Shown piece after piece: positions 1-12,772 of a stretch of DNA of 64,000 nucleotides. The translations under genes were made by a program, and so were the position numbers. Below the pieces are notes generated by a model that was given only the letters and a program-made list of their open reading frames with translations, did not search any database and was not told where the DNA came from. Source of the DNA: Chlamydoabsidia padenii (Eukaryota > Mucoromycota > Mucoromycetes > Mucorales > Cunninghamellaceae). Location: NCBI GenBank assembly GCA_025330725.1, contig JAIWND010000010.1, forward strand, positions 186,001 through 250,000, in the 5' to 3' direction. Within the stretch, counting starts at the first letter, position 1. Every line of letters begins with the position of its first letter.

Positions 1-12
1 TGATGGGTTTAC

Positions 13-862
13 CTCGTATGTATGTTATAAGGGGGCCGTTTTTGAAATGCCGACCAGACCAACACCAAGACAATGACACACATGATCCATTGGTAAAATA
101 GTAATCGAGGAATATCATGCATCATTGTGGCATGCTTGATAGCCCAAGGAGACCAGATACAACCAACAGCAATCCCCAAATTGTTTGCAGACACTGCAAT
201 AGCCGTTGCAAAGTTGATTTCATTATCAGGGAACCAGGCGACTGCCAATTGCGGAGGAATAGCCAGCATAAAAACTTGTGCTACAAACAGTATATATAAG
301 TATCAAGGTATCAAGGTCATTCCACCTTACCCTGACCTACATTACGTTTTTACCCAAACCATAACATAAATCTTTTTCATTTACCTAGAGCTGCCAATGT
401 TTGACCAGTAAACAAGAGAAAGAAGCCATAGAGTGAAGGAATAGCCCCCAACCATCGTATACTTGCACCAAGGAAATTGAGTACAGCACCAATAAGTATA
501 CCGCGTTTCAGTCCACTTCCAGGGACAACAAAAGAAGACAGGTGACCCAGGTCATTGTTGGTTTTGACAATAGCATCGTCGAATACAGGGAAAGTAAAGT
601 GAATTACAAGAGGGTATAAAAGCATATATACAGAAGAGAGAGAATGGATGGCGTTGGTTGTCAAAGGAGAGGAGTGTTGGAAGTAGTAGTCGACAAAAAT
701 ATATAAACAGGGTGCAAATGTCACCCACATTAAGGCACTAGAGAAAGAGAAGAAGGAGAAGGATAATAAGACAAACCATCTCCAACGAGATGTTGTGTTT
801 AGGTGAGATGAGGATGGTGAAGGCGCAATAAAAGTCAAAAGTTGACTTGTTTCATCGGCCAT
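13..862 (-). CDS. MFS transporter of the FLVCR type (partial, runs off the left edge)
   Basis: Two exons are visible, 385-862 and 13-280; the second ends at a GTAAAC donor, so the gene continues outside the window. About 248 residues are seen. The first helix region RWFVLLSFSFFSFSSALMW and the segment ALAQVF...PPQLAVAWFPDNE...ATAIAVSANNLGIAVG match the FLVCR branch of the major facilitator superfamily (putative heme/choline-type solute carriers in the plasma or organelle membrane). The start ATG at 862 follows a short pyrimidine-rich leader on the minus strand. It is divergent from the helicase gene at 1072 with only 209 bp between them. Substrate cannot be deduced. The family call is firm; the exact orthologue is not. 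Confidence 0.82.
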
Positions 863-931
863 GAAGAAAGGGGGTGTATGGAAAAGGAAGAGAAGAAAAG
901 TAAAAAAAATGAATGGTCAGGTTTTTTTATT

Positions 932-944
932 TTGAAATTCCGTC
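932..944. promoter_or_regulatory. CGGNNTTTNAA promoter element (divergent FLVCR-like/DBP2)
   Basis: TTGAAATTCCGTC on the plus strand. It sits in the 209-bp divergent promoter, 70 bp from the ATG at 862 and 128 bp from the ATG at 1072, and could serve both. Confidence 0.55.
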
Positions 945-1071
945 ATAATCATGCTCCAATCAAATTTGAGATCTAGGATTCAACGAAAATTTTTCTTATA
1001 TTTCCCCCTTTTTTTTTTTATTCTGTATTACTTTTCTCTTCTCTTTATAATTCATTGATCAAATACACAAG

Positions 1072-3529
<2,458 letters not shown>

Positions 3530-3762
3530 TTGTTAGTAATTAACTCCTTTTAATACTCATCCTTGCTTCATCATCCAATTACCCTTCCTCTTCCCTCTTT
3601 GCATTTTATTTAACATAGACATCATATTACCTTTATATTATTCAATAAAAACAAAGTGACAAATGCTGTATTTAACAATAGAATGTCTTCATACCGATTA
3701 TTTGACCTGATTATCATTTACGGCTCTACTATCATGGTGGGGCAATTTGAATGACCGATGGG

Positions 3763-3770
3763 TATAAAAA
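3763..3770 (+). promoter_or_regulatory. TATA box of the YVH1 gene
   Basis: TATAAAAA lies 92 bp before the ATG at 3862 and is followed by a pyrimidine-rich leader. No clear CGGNNTTTNAA element is seen in this promoter. Confidence 0.5.
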
Positions 3771-3861
3771 GGCGGACCAAAGCCATGCCCTTTTTTTTTT
3801 TTTTTGCATCCGACTTTTTTTTTTTCCCTCTCCCTTCTATATAAACTCATTCACCCGCATA

Positions 3862-5123
3862 ATGACTCATTCACACTTGATTATACCTCGCCTGTTTGTT
3901 GGTGATTGTATAGCAGGTCAAGATCTGGAAGAACTACAAAAGAATAAAGTATCTCATGTGGTAGCACTTGGTGGATTTGACTTTGATCATCCTGGACTCG
4001 TTTACAAGGTAAAACAGTAACAACAACAACAACAACAACAGCAAGGAAAACTTGAACAGATCTGACATTCTCCTTCCCTTTGTCTTGTAGAATATCAACA
4101 TTGAAGATTTACCCAAGGAAAACATTATACAATACTTTGATGAAACGTTTGACTTTATCGAAGATGCACGATCAACCGGTACAGGTGTCCTTATCCATTG
4201 TCAAGCTGGAATGTCTCGGAGCGTTACAGTGGCTGCGGCGTATATGATGCGGAAGGCAAATATTGGTCATGAAAAGGCGCTCTCTATGATCAAATCAAGA
4301 CGATCGTTTGTGGCACCAAACGAAGGATTCTTGGCTCAACTGGAACTCTATGAATCTCTCAACTTTGAGGTGGATCAGAAACATGCTGCTTATCGAAGAT
4401 TCCTTTTGGATAACATGGTGGACGAATACAATAGTAAGTAAAGGGGTTATGAATCTTTGGAATACTGACTCTTTTTTTTGGGGGGGTGTAATAGTTTATG
4501 ATCAAATGGAAAACTACGCATTAGCAGCCGACCCTGAACACACACCGCCAACAGCACCTTCAACTCTTCCATTTGTATCTTTAAGATGCAAGAAATGCAG
4601 GTAATAAAAATAAAATGAAAAATAAAAAGAAGTAAATGCATACGGACTCAATCATATATTAACCCACTTATTTTTGTTTTTTTATATGATTAGGCGTACA
4701 CTGGTCCATGCAGAACACGTTATCGAACATAAACCCGGCAAAGGACAACAAGCATTCTCTTATTTAAAACGATCCAGTGAATTAAGTGTGACGGATGTGG
4801 CGACTCAAGCCTCGACGGAAGCAAGTTTGGCGGGCACACAAGTGAACAAGGCGTTGAATCCATTACTGGCGGCTCTAGCTACTGCCAATCAATCATGTTC
4901 TTCTTATTTTATCGAACCAATGGAATGGATGGGAAGATTACAAGATTCTGGGGAAATACAGGGCCGCATCGACTGCCCAAAGTGTTACTCGAAATTGGGT
5001 GCATACAACTGGAGTGGTGAACAATGCTCTTGTGGACGATGGATTACTCCGGCCTTTATGTTACACCGAAAACAAGTGGATCAAGTCAACAATACTGCCT
5101 ATCGACAAGTGCGAAGACCATAG
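3862..5123 (+). CDS. YVH1: Dual-specificity protein phosphatase Yvh1/DUSP12
   Basis: Exons 3862-4008, 4091-4433, 4495-4600, 4694-5123 give 341 aa. The N-terminal DSP domain carries the P-loop HCQAGMSRS with catalytic Cys and Arg. The C-terminal zinc-binding domain, CRRTLV near the middle and CPKC...KLGAYNWSGEQCSCGRW...PAF at the end, is the hallmark of Yvh1/DUSP12. Yvh1 releases Mrt4 from pre-60S ribosomes during cytoplasmic maturation; this role depends on the zinc domain. Intron 1 carries a short (CAA)n tract at about 4018-4040. AATAAA follows about 90 bp after the stop. The gene lies downstream of DBP2 in the same direction. Confidence 0.93.
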
Positions 5124-5468
5124 TATTACACACAACATGTAGTAATTTGGTAATGTAGACTAGTTTTTTACTTTATTAGTAGTAGTAATAGGGAATATAG
5201 ATTATAAATAGACATAATAAAATGGACCATTTTTGTAGGATATCATTGTGATATGTATTGTTACGTATGATGACTGTTAGGACACCCATATCAGGTTCCA
5301 ATGTGTCGGATTTTTAATATAATTGATAGACTTCATGTGCATAAATACATAATACAAATAAAGTAGATCGAGTATATCACATCATGCAAACCGTTACTTT
5401 ATTATGCTATTAAAATGGGGGAGGGAGAAGTTTAAGAGTATTTATAATTATGATTCATTTGGCCTAAT

Positions 5469-7371
5469 CTAAAAGTGTGTTTTGAATTGGTATTGACCGC
5501 CACCAGGGAAACCGCCACCACCAAATGGAAACCCTTGGAAGTGAGCAAAAGGATTACCTTGACTTTGATGGAAACCGCTGCCACCGCCATTCTGTGATTC
5601 AGGATCAAAGGGATCAAGTCCATTGTCGTATTGCTGCCGCATATCTGTCAAATAGAAAAGAAGAAGGATTTTTAGTAACGGATTTATTTTTTTCCCACCC
5701 CCCTCTTCTACTTACCAGCATTGCTTAGGACTTCATATGCAGTGTTTATTTCAGCCATACGTTTTTCAGCTTCTTCTTTTTGATCAGGATCCACACGATC
5801 AGGATGAGTTTCATACGCTAGTTGTCGATAAGCCTTTTTGATCGCTCGAGTATCAGCATCATGGGACACACCTATAATGATCAAAGTCAAATAATGAATA
5901 ACAGTTGTTTTTTCTTCTTCTTCCTACCTAATATCTTGTAGTAATCCCTTCGTTTGCTTTGCCGTAAGAGTTGTTGTGCCTTTTGTAGTAATTGGGAGAC
6001 TTTATGGTTTTGACCCTGTGTGATATCGTGTGCTTGTTGTAAATCCTGTGTTGCCTTTTCGTATTCCCGTTGATTCAAGTATACTTCCCCACGATACATC
6101 AAAGCATCGACATGATCATTTTGTAGGTCCAGCGTCCTTGTACACCAATCCAGGATCTTCGAGTCGTCTTGTTTGAGTTTCTTCTGTAGTCGACAGGCAG
6201 TTTCGTAGCATTGGAGTAAAAGTCGTTGAGGGATAGCGTCGTTGGATAAAGTTGAGGGAATATACTGGGTTTTGACAAAATCTATCTGTTCTAGTACTTG
6301 GTCGATAATCCCTTGTCGAGTTGCTGTGCCGATGAGTTGATTGCTTGCTGTAGAGTATTTCTTCTTTTCCATGCTGTCTTGAATTGATTTGATCGTCTTG
6401 TTGAGTTTTTTTAATTGTCGGAAGGCTACTTTACATTGTTTCTGTTCTGGATCGTAATGTAGACATTGCTTCAAGTTTGCGAGAGCACCTTCCGGTTCGT
6501 TGAGTAGATAAAAATTGATGTTGGCCAATTCAACTAGGAGTAGATGGTCGGAAGGTGTTATATGAGCCGCTCGTCTATGGGTTGATAAAGGAAGAATGAG
6601 TACACACATATACACACACAAGATTACATATTATATATTACTTACGATAAATCCCCTGAAGCAGCTTCAATATCATGTTTTCCAAAATGACATTTGGCAC
6701 TGAGTCTACGTAAACGACCCATACCTGGTGCAGTTCGAATGGCGTCAGTAACGTGTTCAATACATTGGTCATAAGAGTGTCTGTTGTAGTACTTTTCCGC
6801 TTGAATCATATCCTTTTCCGCCTTCTTGACAGCATTCAACTAACAAAGATTAATATTAATTAAATGGTCTAGTTATTATTCTTTCAAAGGGAAAGACGAA
6901 GAATTACTTACTGTATCAAGACCCGCTGCATCGCCGGGATGTTTCTTGAGATAGTTTTCCAAATCCACCTTGGCCAAGTCAAAGTCACCTTCTTGAGCAT
7001 AGATTCGAGCACGTTGATGTAATGCTTTATCAAAGTCAGGTTTCAAATCCAATATCTTTGTCAAGTCGTCCACAGCTGCTTGATTCCTTCCCAGTGTCAA
7101 GTAGACAGTAGCACGTCGATAGTAAGTCATGTAATTGTTTGGATCTTGCACTTTAGAAGAATAAAAATGTGTAAGTATCACATGAAAAGGGATGGGTTAT
7201 ATGTTACTTACTTATAGCAGCGTCGTAGCTGATCACTGCATCGTGTAGTTTTCCATTCGTTAGGTAATTATTCCCTTCAGTGAGGAGCTGCTGTGTTGTT
7301 TTTTCAGCGAATAAAGAAGATGGTAAAAGGAAGGGTAAGACGAAAGCAAATAATAAACGTTGGTGTTTCAT
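5469..7371 (-). CDS. DNAJC3: ER co-chaperone DNAJC3/p58IPK-like (TPR plus J domain)
   Basis: Exons 7212-7371, 6912-7150, 6646-6839, 5928-6574, 5716-5871, 5469-5644 join to 523 aa. The start [16 protein letters not shown]... is a signal peptide ending near FAEK, so the protein enters the ER. Tandem TPR repeats fill residues from about 25 to 390 (for example [18 protein letters not shown]). The J domain DYYKILG...[12 protein letters not shown] contains the HPD motif that stimulates Hsp70 ATPase. The tail [12 protein letters not shown]...F is conserved with animal DNAJC3. The expected role is delivery of misfolded clients to BiP in the ER lumen. The acceptor of intron 1 (CTAAAG) is weak but is the one that keeps the frame. 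Confidence 0.93.
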
Positions 7372-7480
7372 TAGTGTAAAGTTGCGAATTAATAGGTTGA
7401 AGAGGTATCGATTAAAAAGGAAGAAAGAGAAGGTAGGAAAAATGAATTTCCCCCCACTGTCAAAAGAGAGAAAAAAAAAA

Positions 7481-7492
7481 GCGGGATTTGAA
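7481..7492. promoter_or_regulatory. CGGNNTTTNAA promoter element (DNAJC3)
   Basis: GCGGGATTTGAA on the plus strand, 110 bp upstream of the DNAJC3 start at 7371. A weaker look-alike (CGGGGTTTCAAG) follows at 7560-7571. Confidence 0.6.
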
Positions 7493-7790
7493 AAATGTGG
7501 GTCAATGCGATTGGCCCAGGCTCAGAATTTTCGACCATATTCCATAAAGACGGGTGGTCGGGGTTTCAAGTCGTTACCTTGTTTGATCTATAGCACCTTT
7601 AGCAAGTTGTGGAGAAGGGAGGGGTCTTTAGAAACATTTGGTGATGACTCTTCTTACATTTCTATCTTATTGGTTCTGAAAGTATCGGAAGATCCACTTT
7701 TTAAGGGATCGTGGGCTTTTACATACACCTGTCACTTTATGGTTTTGCGACATATCATATGAATCATGCATAAGGGTCCAACGCATAAAA

Positions 7791-7798
7791 TATATAAA
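7791..7798 (+). promoter_or_regulatory. TATA box of the small secreted protein gene
   Basis: TATATAAA lies 74 bp before the ATG at 7872, followed by a pyrimidine-rich stretch. No CGGNNTTTNAA element lies close to this start. Confidence 0.55.
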
Positions 7799-7871
7799 GG
7801 CGCAAATAAAAAACCCCCCTCATTTCTTTTTTCTTTTTACTCATCCAATCTAGTTTGTACATATAACAACA

Positions 7872-8153
7872 ATGAATCTTTTACTTTTGATTATGACTTT
7901 ACTAGGAATGACTTGTTTGATCTACGGTGGGTTGATTCCTCATCATCAAAGTGATTCCTCGCCTGTCTCCATTGGTAATGAAGATAGACAGTTAAATGAT
8001 CATAAAGGAAGCCTTGCTGTTGCATTGCATCATGAGCTCGAGAATCTCATTCAATCCTTTGGCACTATTTCTATGACCAACGACGGCATTCAAGGCGGCA
8101 AAAATGACGATAGTAATGGTGATGATGGTAGTCATACGCCCCCACCTATATAA
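7872..8153 (+). CDS. Small secreted protein, 93 aa, unknown function
   Basis: Single exon of 93 aa. MNLLLLIMTLLGMTCLIYGG is a clear signal peptide. The mature part is polar, with several His, an amphipathic stretch around residues 45-65 and a Gly/Asp/Asn-rich tail ending THTPPPI-like (SHTPPPI). It has no cysteines after the signal region, so it is not a typical disulfide-rich effector. A TATA box lies 74 bp upstream and AATAAA about 65 bp downstream, which supports a real short transcript. I do not recognise a family. It neighbours another secreted protein gene (CAP) 1.25 kb away in the same direction. Confidence 0.6.
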   Translation: MNLLLLIMTLLGMTCLIYGGLIPHHQSDSSPVSIGNEDRQLNDHKGSLAVALHHELENLIQSFGTISMTNDGIQGGKNDDSNGDDGSHTPPPI

Positions 8154-8291
8154 AAAAGACCCATGTGGCCTTGTTAATTAATAGTATCTTTTCCATGCTC
8201 CCTTTGTTATATCTCCTACAATAAAAATTACTAAATGGGATTAATGATTTATTCATCGGAATTTACAATTCATTCATGCATGTATTTATTG

Positions 8292-8303
8292 TTCAAATCC
8301 CGC
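8292..8303. promoter_or_regulatory. Orphan CGGNNTTTNAA element
   Basis: TTCAAATCCCGC, with an oppositely oriented variant CGGAATTTACAA 24 bp before it (8257-8268). No gene start lies within 500 bp on either strand. Confidence 0.4.
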
Positions 8304-8803
8304 TTTTGATCCAGTGTGGTAACATAAAGGAATACAAGCGGCTCAATGATAATAACAGAGAGGAAAAAGTATAAGTATAGAATGTGATATGTTTAAGAAA
8401 CTGAGACCATAAATTGAGAAGACTCAGCCATGTTCTAATAATGACAATTCATGACCCAGTTATACAAATACGTGGATAGCCCCGAGAAACAGATGACCTC
8501 CATACGACAACAACGAGTTTGATGAATCAATGATAAATTTCATAAATCATGCGTATGGTACCATCCATTAACGTATATTGGATGAAACATACAATACACA
8601 AGAAAGAAATAGGATCCTCTTTGGGGAATACCATATATGCATGATCTGGGATTTAAATCACTTTAATTTGTAAATCAATACACGTTTACATGAAATAATA
8701 ACATAAAATACCAATTCAAAATCTCTTCTAAATCGATTCTTTTTCTTTGAGTTGAATTGTCGCCCAGTTTGATCATAATTCATACTTTGATATCATCATC
8801 AAC

Positions 8804-8917
8804 ATGGTGAAACCATTCATTGCCGAGTATTTATTTCAAGATGGAGCCGAATCCATCATCAGATTTGGAAATCACTGGGTTCATAATTCATATGCCGACA
8901 ATGAGCATCGTTGGTGA
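8804..8917 (+). pseudogene. Short coding-like ORF, possible gene remnant
   Basis: A 37-codon ORF starting MVKPFIAEYLFQDGAES and ending NSYADNEHRW has residue composition like real protein, and it stands out from the low-complexity DNA around it. It is too short for a confident gene and no splice partners are evident. It may be an exon of a decayed gene. No family recognised. Confidence 0.2.
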
Positions 8918-9344
8918 CAAGAATATTATGCATGATGATGACTTTTTTTTTGTCACACCAGGTATTCAACTTGAAATCAGATCGGCCATAGGAACAAGAC
9001 TATGCCATACTACACATTTTTTTTAACAATCATATATGTGAACTACTTTATGTTTATCTTGAAAACAACGATCAAGGTATTGAGAAAAAAAAAACACGGA
9101 ATGTCGTGATTTGAAAATATCAAAGATCATCATTTTCTTCATTAATGAGTTCATAATACAATAGATGATCCGGTGGAAAACATGCTTTAGAAATGACAAG
9201 AACATGATTATTATATCACAGGTTTATCCTAATAACATGATATACATCAAGAATTACCGGTAAATGGATGGAGTAAAGCAGCCGATCATAAAGAACATGT
9301 GTAACATCAATGCATAAACTCCTCCTTCCAGAAGCATTGCTGGC

Positions 9345-9352
9345 TATAAAAG
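9345..9352 (+). promoter_or_regulatory. TATA box of the CAP-family gene
   Basis: TATAAAAG lies 52 bp before the ATG chosen at 9404. Its position also argues against starting the protein at the in-frame ATG at 9353. Confidence 0.6.
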
Positions 9353-9403
9353 ATGATCTCTTTTGAGTGTTCTCGGTTTCTTTCGATAACCAGTTTTCAG
9401 TTC

Positions 9404-9954
9404 ATGATAATGATTACAAACACTTTACCCATTTTCCTTGCCTTGGCTTTCTTATTCGAATTCTGTCAAGCTTTGCCCCGAAAAGACATTCTTACTATTC
9501 TTTCAAGTCATAATCAATACCGTGCTAAACATAGAGCCCCAGATTTGAAGTGGAACTATAGTGTTGCCAGTTTTGCTCAAAGATGGACGAATCGATGTGT
9601 ATTTGAACATAGTGATGTAAGTTTTCGAACCCCGCATTTCCCCACAGTTGTGTGTAACGCATGAACTCACCATCACTTTAATAGAATCCTTCCTATGGTG
9701 AAAACATTGCCATGGGTTATGATACTTGGGATCAAGCTGTCGATGCTTGGTATAGTGAAGTCAAAATGTATAATTATAATAACCCTGGGTTCTCTGGATC
9801 CACCGGGCATTTCACTCAAGTCGTATGGAAGGAGACCACGGAGATCGGATGTGGTTTCACTGACTGTAACGGTCGCAAAATCTATTCATGTAATTATCAG
9901 ATGCCTGGCAATTATCAGGACCGATTTCGTCAGAATGTATTACCTTCAAAATAG
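9404..9954 (+). CDS. Secreted CAP/SCP (PR-1, Pry-like) protein
   Basis: Exons 9404-9616 and 9685-9954 give 160 aa. The start at 9404 gives the signal peptide MIMITNTLPIFLALAFLF... ending at FCQA-L. All four CAP-tetrad residues are visible: His in HNQYRAKH, His in CVFEHSD, Glu in YGENIA and His in GHFTQVVW. The second CAP signature YSCNYQMPGNY follows, with cysteines for the usual disulfides. Fungal CAP proteins of the Pry type bind sterols or lipids outside the cell; whether this one does is inference. A stop-free region upstream allows a longer start at 9353, but the TATA box lies directly there. Confidence 0.92.
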
Positions 9955-10009
9955 GATGGTGTATAATAATAAAGCATTTTATAACCTTGTACCTGAAATA
10001 AACGTCAAA

Positions 10010-10021
10010 GCGGGATTTGAA
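10010..10021. promoter_or_regulatory. CGGNNTTTNAA element ahead of the elongase-like relic
   Basis: GCGGGATTTGAA lies 56 bp after the CAP stop codon and is followed by a pyrimidine-rich leader-like stretch (about 10045-10100), as in active promoters here. No intact ORF follows. Confidence 0.4.
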
Positions 10022-10575
10022 TTTTCGTTTTTCTGGGAGGGAAAGAGGGCCCGCCTTTTTTTTATTTTTTATGTTCCTTCCTCCCTCCTTCTTCCACTAC
10101 ATTCATAATCACTTTTTTAAACCAATGTAATATTAGCAATCATTGGACATTCTTTTTAGATACAAGGTATTTAACAACAACGGTGAAGGGGAAAGAACAA
10201 GATGGGAAAACTAACAATTACTATTTGATTTGCAACATAACGAAATAGATACGGGAACCCCTTCCGTGTGGGTCTCTTCTTTAATTCATCGACCTATAAC
10301 ATCTATACAATGTCAGCATTACTGGTTGCTTGTTGAAAGGTATCAAGTCTATAAAGTTACATTCAGGAATAATAAAAGGTGGCTGATAATTAACTTTCTT
10401 TTTTGTATCTAGGCCACCAAATAAACAACCAAAAACAAAACAAAAGGCGGCCACTCTAGTTGACTGAAATCTACAGTACAGCACTTTATGATGCAAGGTA
10501 TTGTAAAACAATGGATATAACTGGAATGATAGAATGAAAACCATACTTACTTTTACTACTTTGTGCTATAAATGA

Positions 10576-11330
10576 TATTGGTAGAGGTAAGAGGGACGAC
10601 TATCGGTGGGCCAACCCAGAGGAAAACACAAAATTCTTTGTTTTAACGATGCAAAGCCCGTTGGGGATGGCGGGAATCATAATCGCGATCAATGTTTACC
10701 TGTCCTTTTTTGGGGATTAACAGGTAATGAAGGAAAAGACAAGGATGACATTGTAATTGTGATAATGATGATTCTAATACATGTTAAAATGAATAGCTAT
10801 GTAAGGCTCTTTTGATTGATATCAAATACTGGCAAATCTCTTTGATACGAACAACAATCAACGAATACTTGGTCTAGATTAAACGTAATTCTTTCGTGAT
10901 GGTGACAAGGGCTTATATGCATATGCGTCTTCAAGGTAAAATGAAAAGGTATCACAAAGCCTGAAGTGATCGGATGTGAAAAAAAAAAAAAAGACTCTTA
11001 CTGACCACTGTTTTGTTTCTGACTTTATTTTTAGACCCTCTCCCCCTTTTTTCGGCTTGATAAACAAAGATGGATTGCCTTATCGACTAAATCAACGCGA
11101 TCAAGTCTTTCTGGATGGTGAGTGGTGACGAATATAGACGAACATCAACTATCATGGGGACAGGCAACTAGACGGGTAAATGGATGAATAATCATATATA
11201 TACATCATCTTCCTTTCGAAAAATATCAACAACAACAACAACAACAACAACAAAACTATATGATACCTGGGCGGCTTATCCTGCATGGATTCTCTTTGTA
11301 TGGATTAACAATAGTTGGTACCTGTAATCT
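10576..11330 (+). pseudogene. Decayed ELO-type fatty acid elongase-like gene
   Basis: Scattered coding-like segments on the plus strand resemble ELO elongases in order. About 10595-10717 encodes DDYRWANPEENTKFF then TMQSPLGMAGIIIAINVYL, like the elongase N-terminal helix; an in-frame TAA at 10718 is followed by QVMKEKTR, where elongases have a G-P-K-x-M-K-x-R-x-P-F stretch. 10740-10810 encodes ILIHVKMNSYV. About 11085-11125 encodes RLNQRDQVFLDG, like the L-x-x-x-D-T-V-F region, and 11285-11328 encodes WILFVWINNSWYL, like the F-V-H-V-x-M-Y-S-Y-Y helix. The frame breaks repeatedly and the HxxHH box is not intact. I infer a dead copy; the family assignment is from memory of motif spacing only. 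Confidence 0.35.
11227..11254. repeat. (CAA)n microsatellite
   Basis: About nine CAA units in non-coding DNA within the elongase-like relic. Confidence 0.85.
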
Positions 11331-11383
11331 AGATCAATTAGTAGATTATGTTGAAACAATAAATAACTAGTGCATGTTACATT

Positions 11384-11632
11384 CTAACATACTTCAATGT
11401 CGTTGGTTGATGGGTGGTTTTTTTTTTTTTTACTGTTGTCTGTTTTTTGATCATTTGACTTGTGGTTATAAAGTTTTAACTGTTGTGCATATTCAATCCA
11501 GTTTAAAGACCCGACACCTTTTGTCGATTTACACCCTGATTCAATAATGATGGACTGCCCCTGTTTTAATTTAAATGTAATAACAATGTCAAAAAGATTA
11601 AACTCCTTGATACTACTCATTCTGTTCATCAT
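11384..11632 (-). CDS. Candidate small protein, 82 aa, unknown
   Basis: Single ORF beginning MMNRMSSIKEFNLFDIVITF and ending in a Lys/Asn-rich tail, NDIEVC. The frame is open further upstream to 11857, but a CGGNNTTTNAA element at 11721-11733 sits 89 bp upstream of the 11632 ATG, the usual spacing here, which favours the short form. The body resembles coding sequence in residue mix (LKQGQSIIIESGCKS). No family recognised and no poly(A) signal is obvious. It could equally be chance or a remnant. Confidence 0.3.
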   Translation of the reverse strand: MMNRMSSIKEFNLFDIVITFKLKQGQSIIIESGCKSTKGVGSLNWIEYAQQLKLYNHKSNDQKTDNSKKKKNHPSTNDIEVC

Positions 11633-11720
11633 GATGTTGACAGAATGGTATGAATTAGGTGATGGGCTTGCATTCTGACACACAAGATAGAAAAATCTAG
11701 GTACCATACAACTCCGCATT

Positions 11721-11733
11721 TTCAAATTCCGCC
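11721..11733. promoter_or_regulatory. CGGNNTTTNAA element (candidate small ORF)
   Basis: TTCAAATTCCGCC, 89 bp from the candidate start at 11632 on the minus strand. Confidence 0.4.
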
Positions 11734-11859
11734 GGCCTCCCCACCTCTCCAAAGAAAAAAGCATATCTAAGCCGGGTTGTTGATAGGTGTCATGTAACCT
11801 CAACCCCCCTCCATCGTTTCCCAAACTCGACACACATATACATCTTATCGATGACACTA

Positions 11860-12044
11860 GCGCTTCATCATTTTTTTTTTTTGGTACTTACTACACCCTT
11901 TTCTCGGAATGGGATGAAGATGAAGATGAGTGTTCCGGTCGAGTCATCAGAAGACATTGTGCAACAAGTGCGTACAATGATGATATCACTCCGCTTTCTT
12001 TTCTAGGCTGAATGATCAGTCAACCAGGAATCCGCACAAAGTGA

Positions 12045-12075
<31 letters not shown>

Positions 12076-12604
12076 TAATTCCTGTGTTTCGAAACACAGC
12101 TGCTTCTAAAAAAAAAAGTGATGATTCTTCACTTGCGCTGAATGTCATTTGGTGAAAAAAAAAAGTAAATTCATGCAAACTCATATTGACTATAACGAAC
12201 ATACTAGTGGTCATGTTTCCCCCACATTTTTACATAAAGTCAAGGTGAACAAGATCGAGAGACAAAGGGGAATCCTACTTGAACTTTTTTTTTTTCTCGT
12301 TGAGCCACATCTTCACCATTTTTGATCCCAAACAGATGGTGTGTGTGGCTAGAGCAATGATATTTATAAACACTTTGAATAGACAAAAACTGACATGTAA
12401 CTCGGTGTAATGGGGGGAAGAGTAGAATGAATTCTATTTATACAATCAGCCCTTTGGGGGGAGTAAAGTTGTCTATCATTCTCTTTGTCCTTTTTTTTTT
12501 AAAACAGACAAATCGTGGCTCACTGCCAATCATGTGGCCATCCTTTTTCCAAGTGATCTTTCAATCTCTATGCTTGCTGAGTGGAAATTAAACTTTGCTT
12601 TGCT
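11860..12604. other. Long upstream region of the Crz1-like gene
   Basis: No gene is seen. It contains a run of about 29 A at 12044-12072, several shorter A/T runs and AT-rich DNA. Regulatory genes often have long upstream regions, so this probably belongs to the zinc-finger gene. Confidence 0.45.
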
Positions 12605-12616
12605 GTCGGAGTTTAA
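12605..12616. promoter_or_regulatory. CGGNNTTTNAA-like element (Crz1-like gene)
   Basis: GTCGGAGTTTAA, 157 bp before the ATG at 12773; TATATATAAA follows at about 12631-12640. Confidence 0.4.
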
Positions 12617-12772
12617 CTTAATTTTAGTCTATATATAAATTCCGAATTCTTTTTTTCGTTCCTCTTCCCCTTTATCTCTCTCATACACTTTTTTTTTTTT
12701 CTGTCTTCTTCACATTTACATTTATTTTTATAAACATATACATACATATACATACATACATACATATTAACA

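Larger units (their letters stand above)
8154..9340. other. Intergenic, mostly A+T-rich; two promoter-like elements and a short coding-like ORF
   Basis: Apart from the 3' UTR of the small secreted gene, this stretch holds CGGAATTTACAA at 8257-8268, TTCAAATCCCGC at 8292-8303 and a 37-codon ORF at 8804-8917. No complete gene is visible. Confidence 0.5.

Noticed and set aside
7280..7762. 160-aa plus-strand ORF
   Set aside because: It overlaps exon 1 and the promoter of DNAJC3 in antisense, is Lys/Arg-rich from low-complexity DNA and has no domain.
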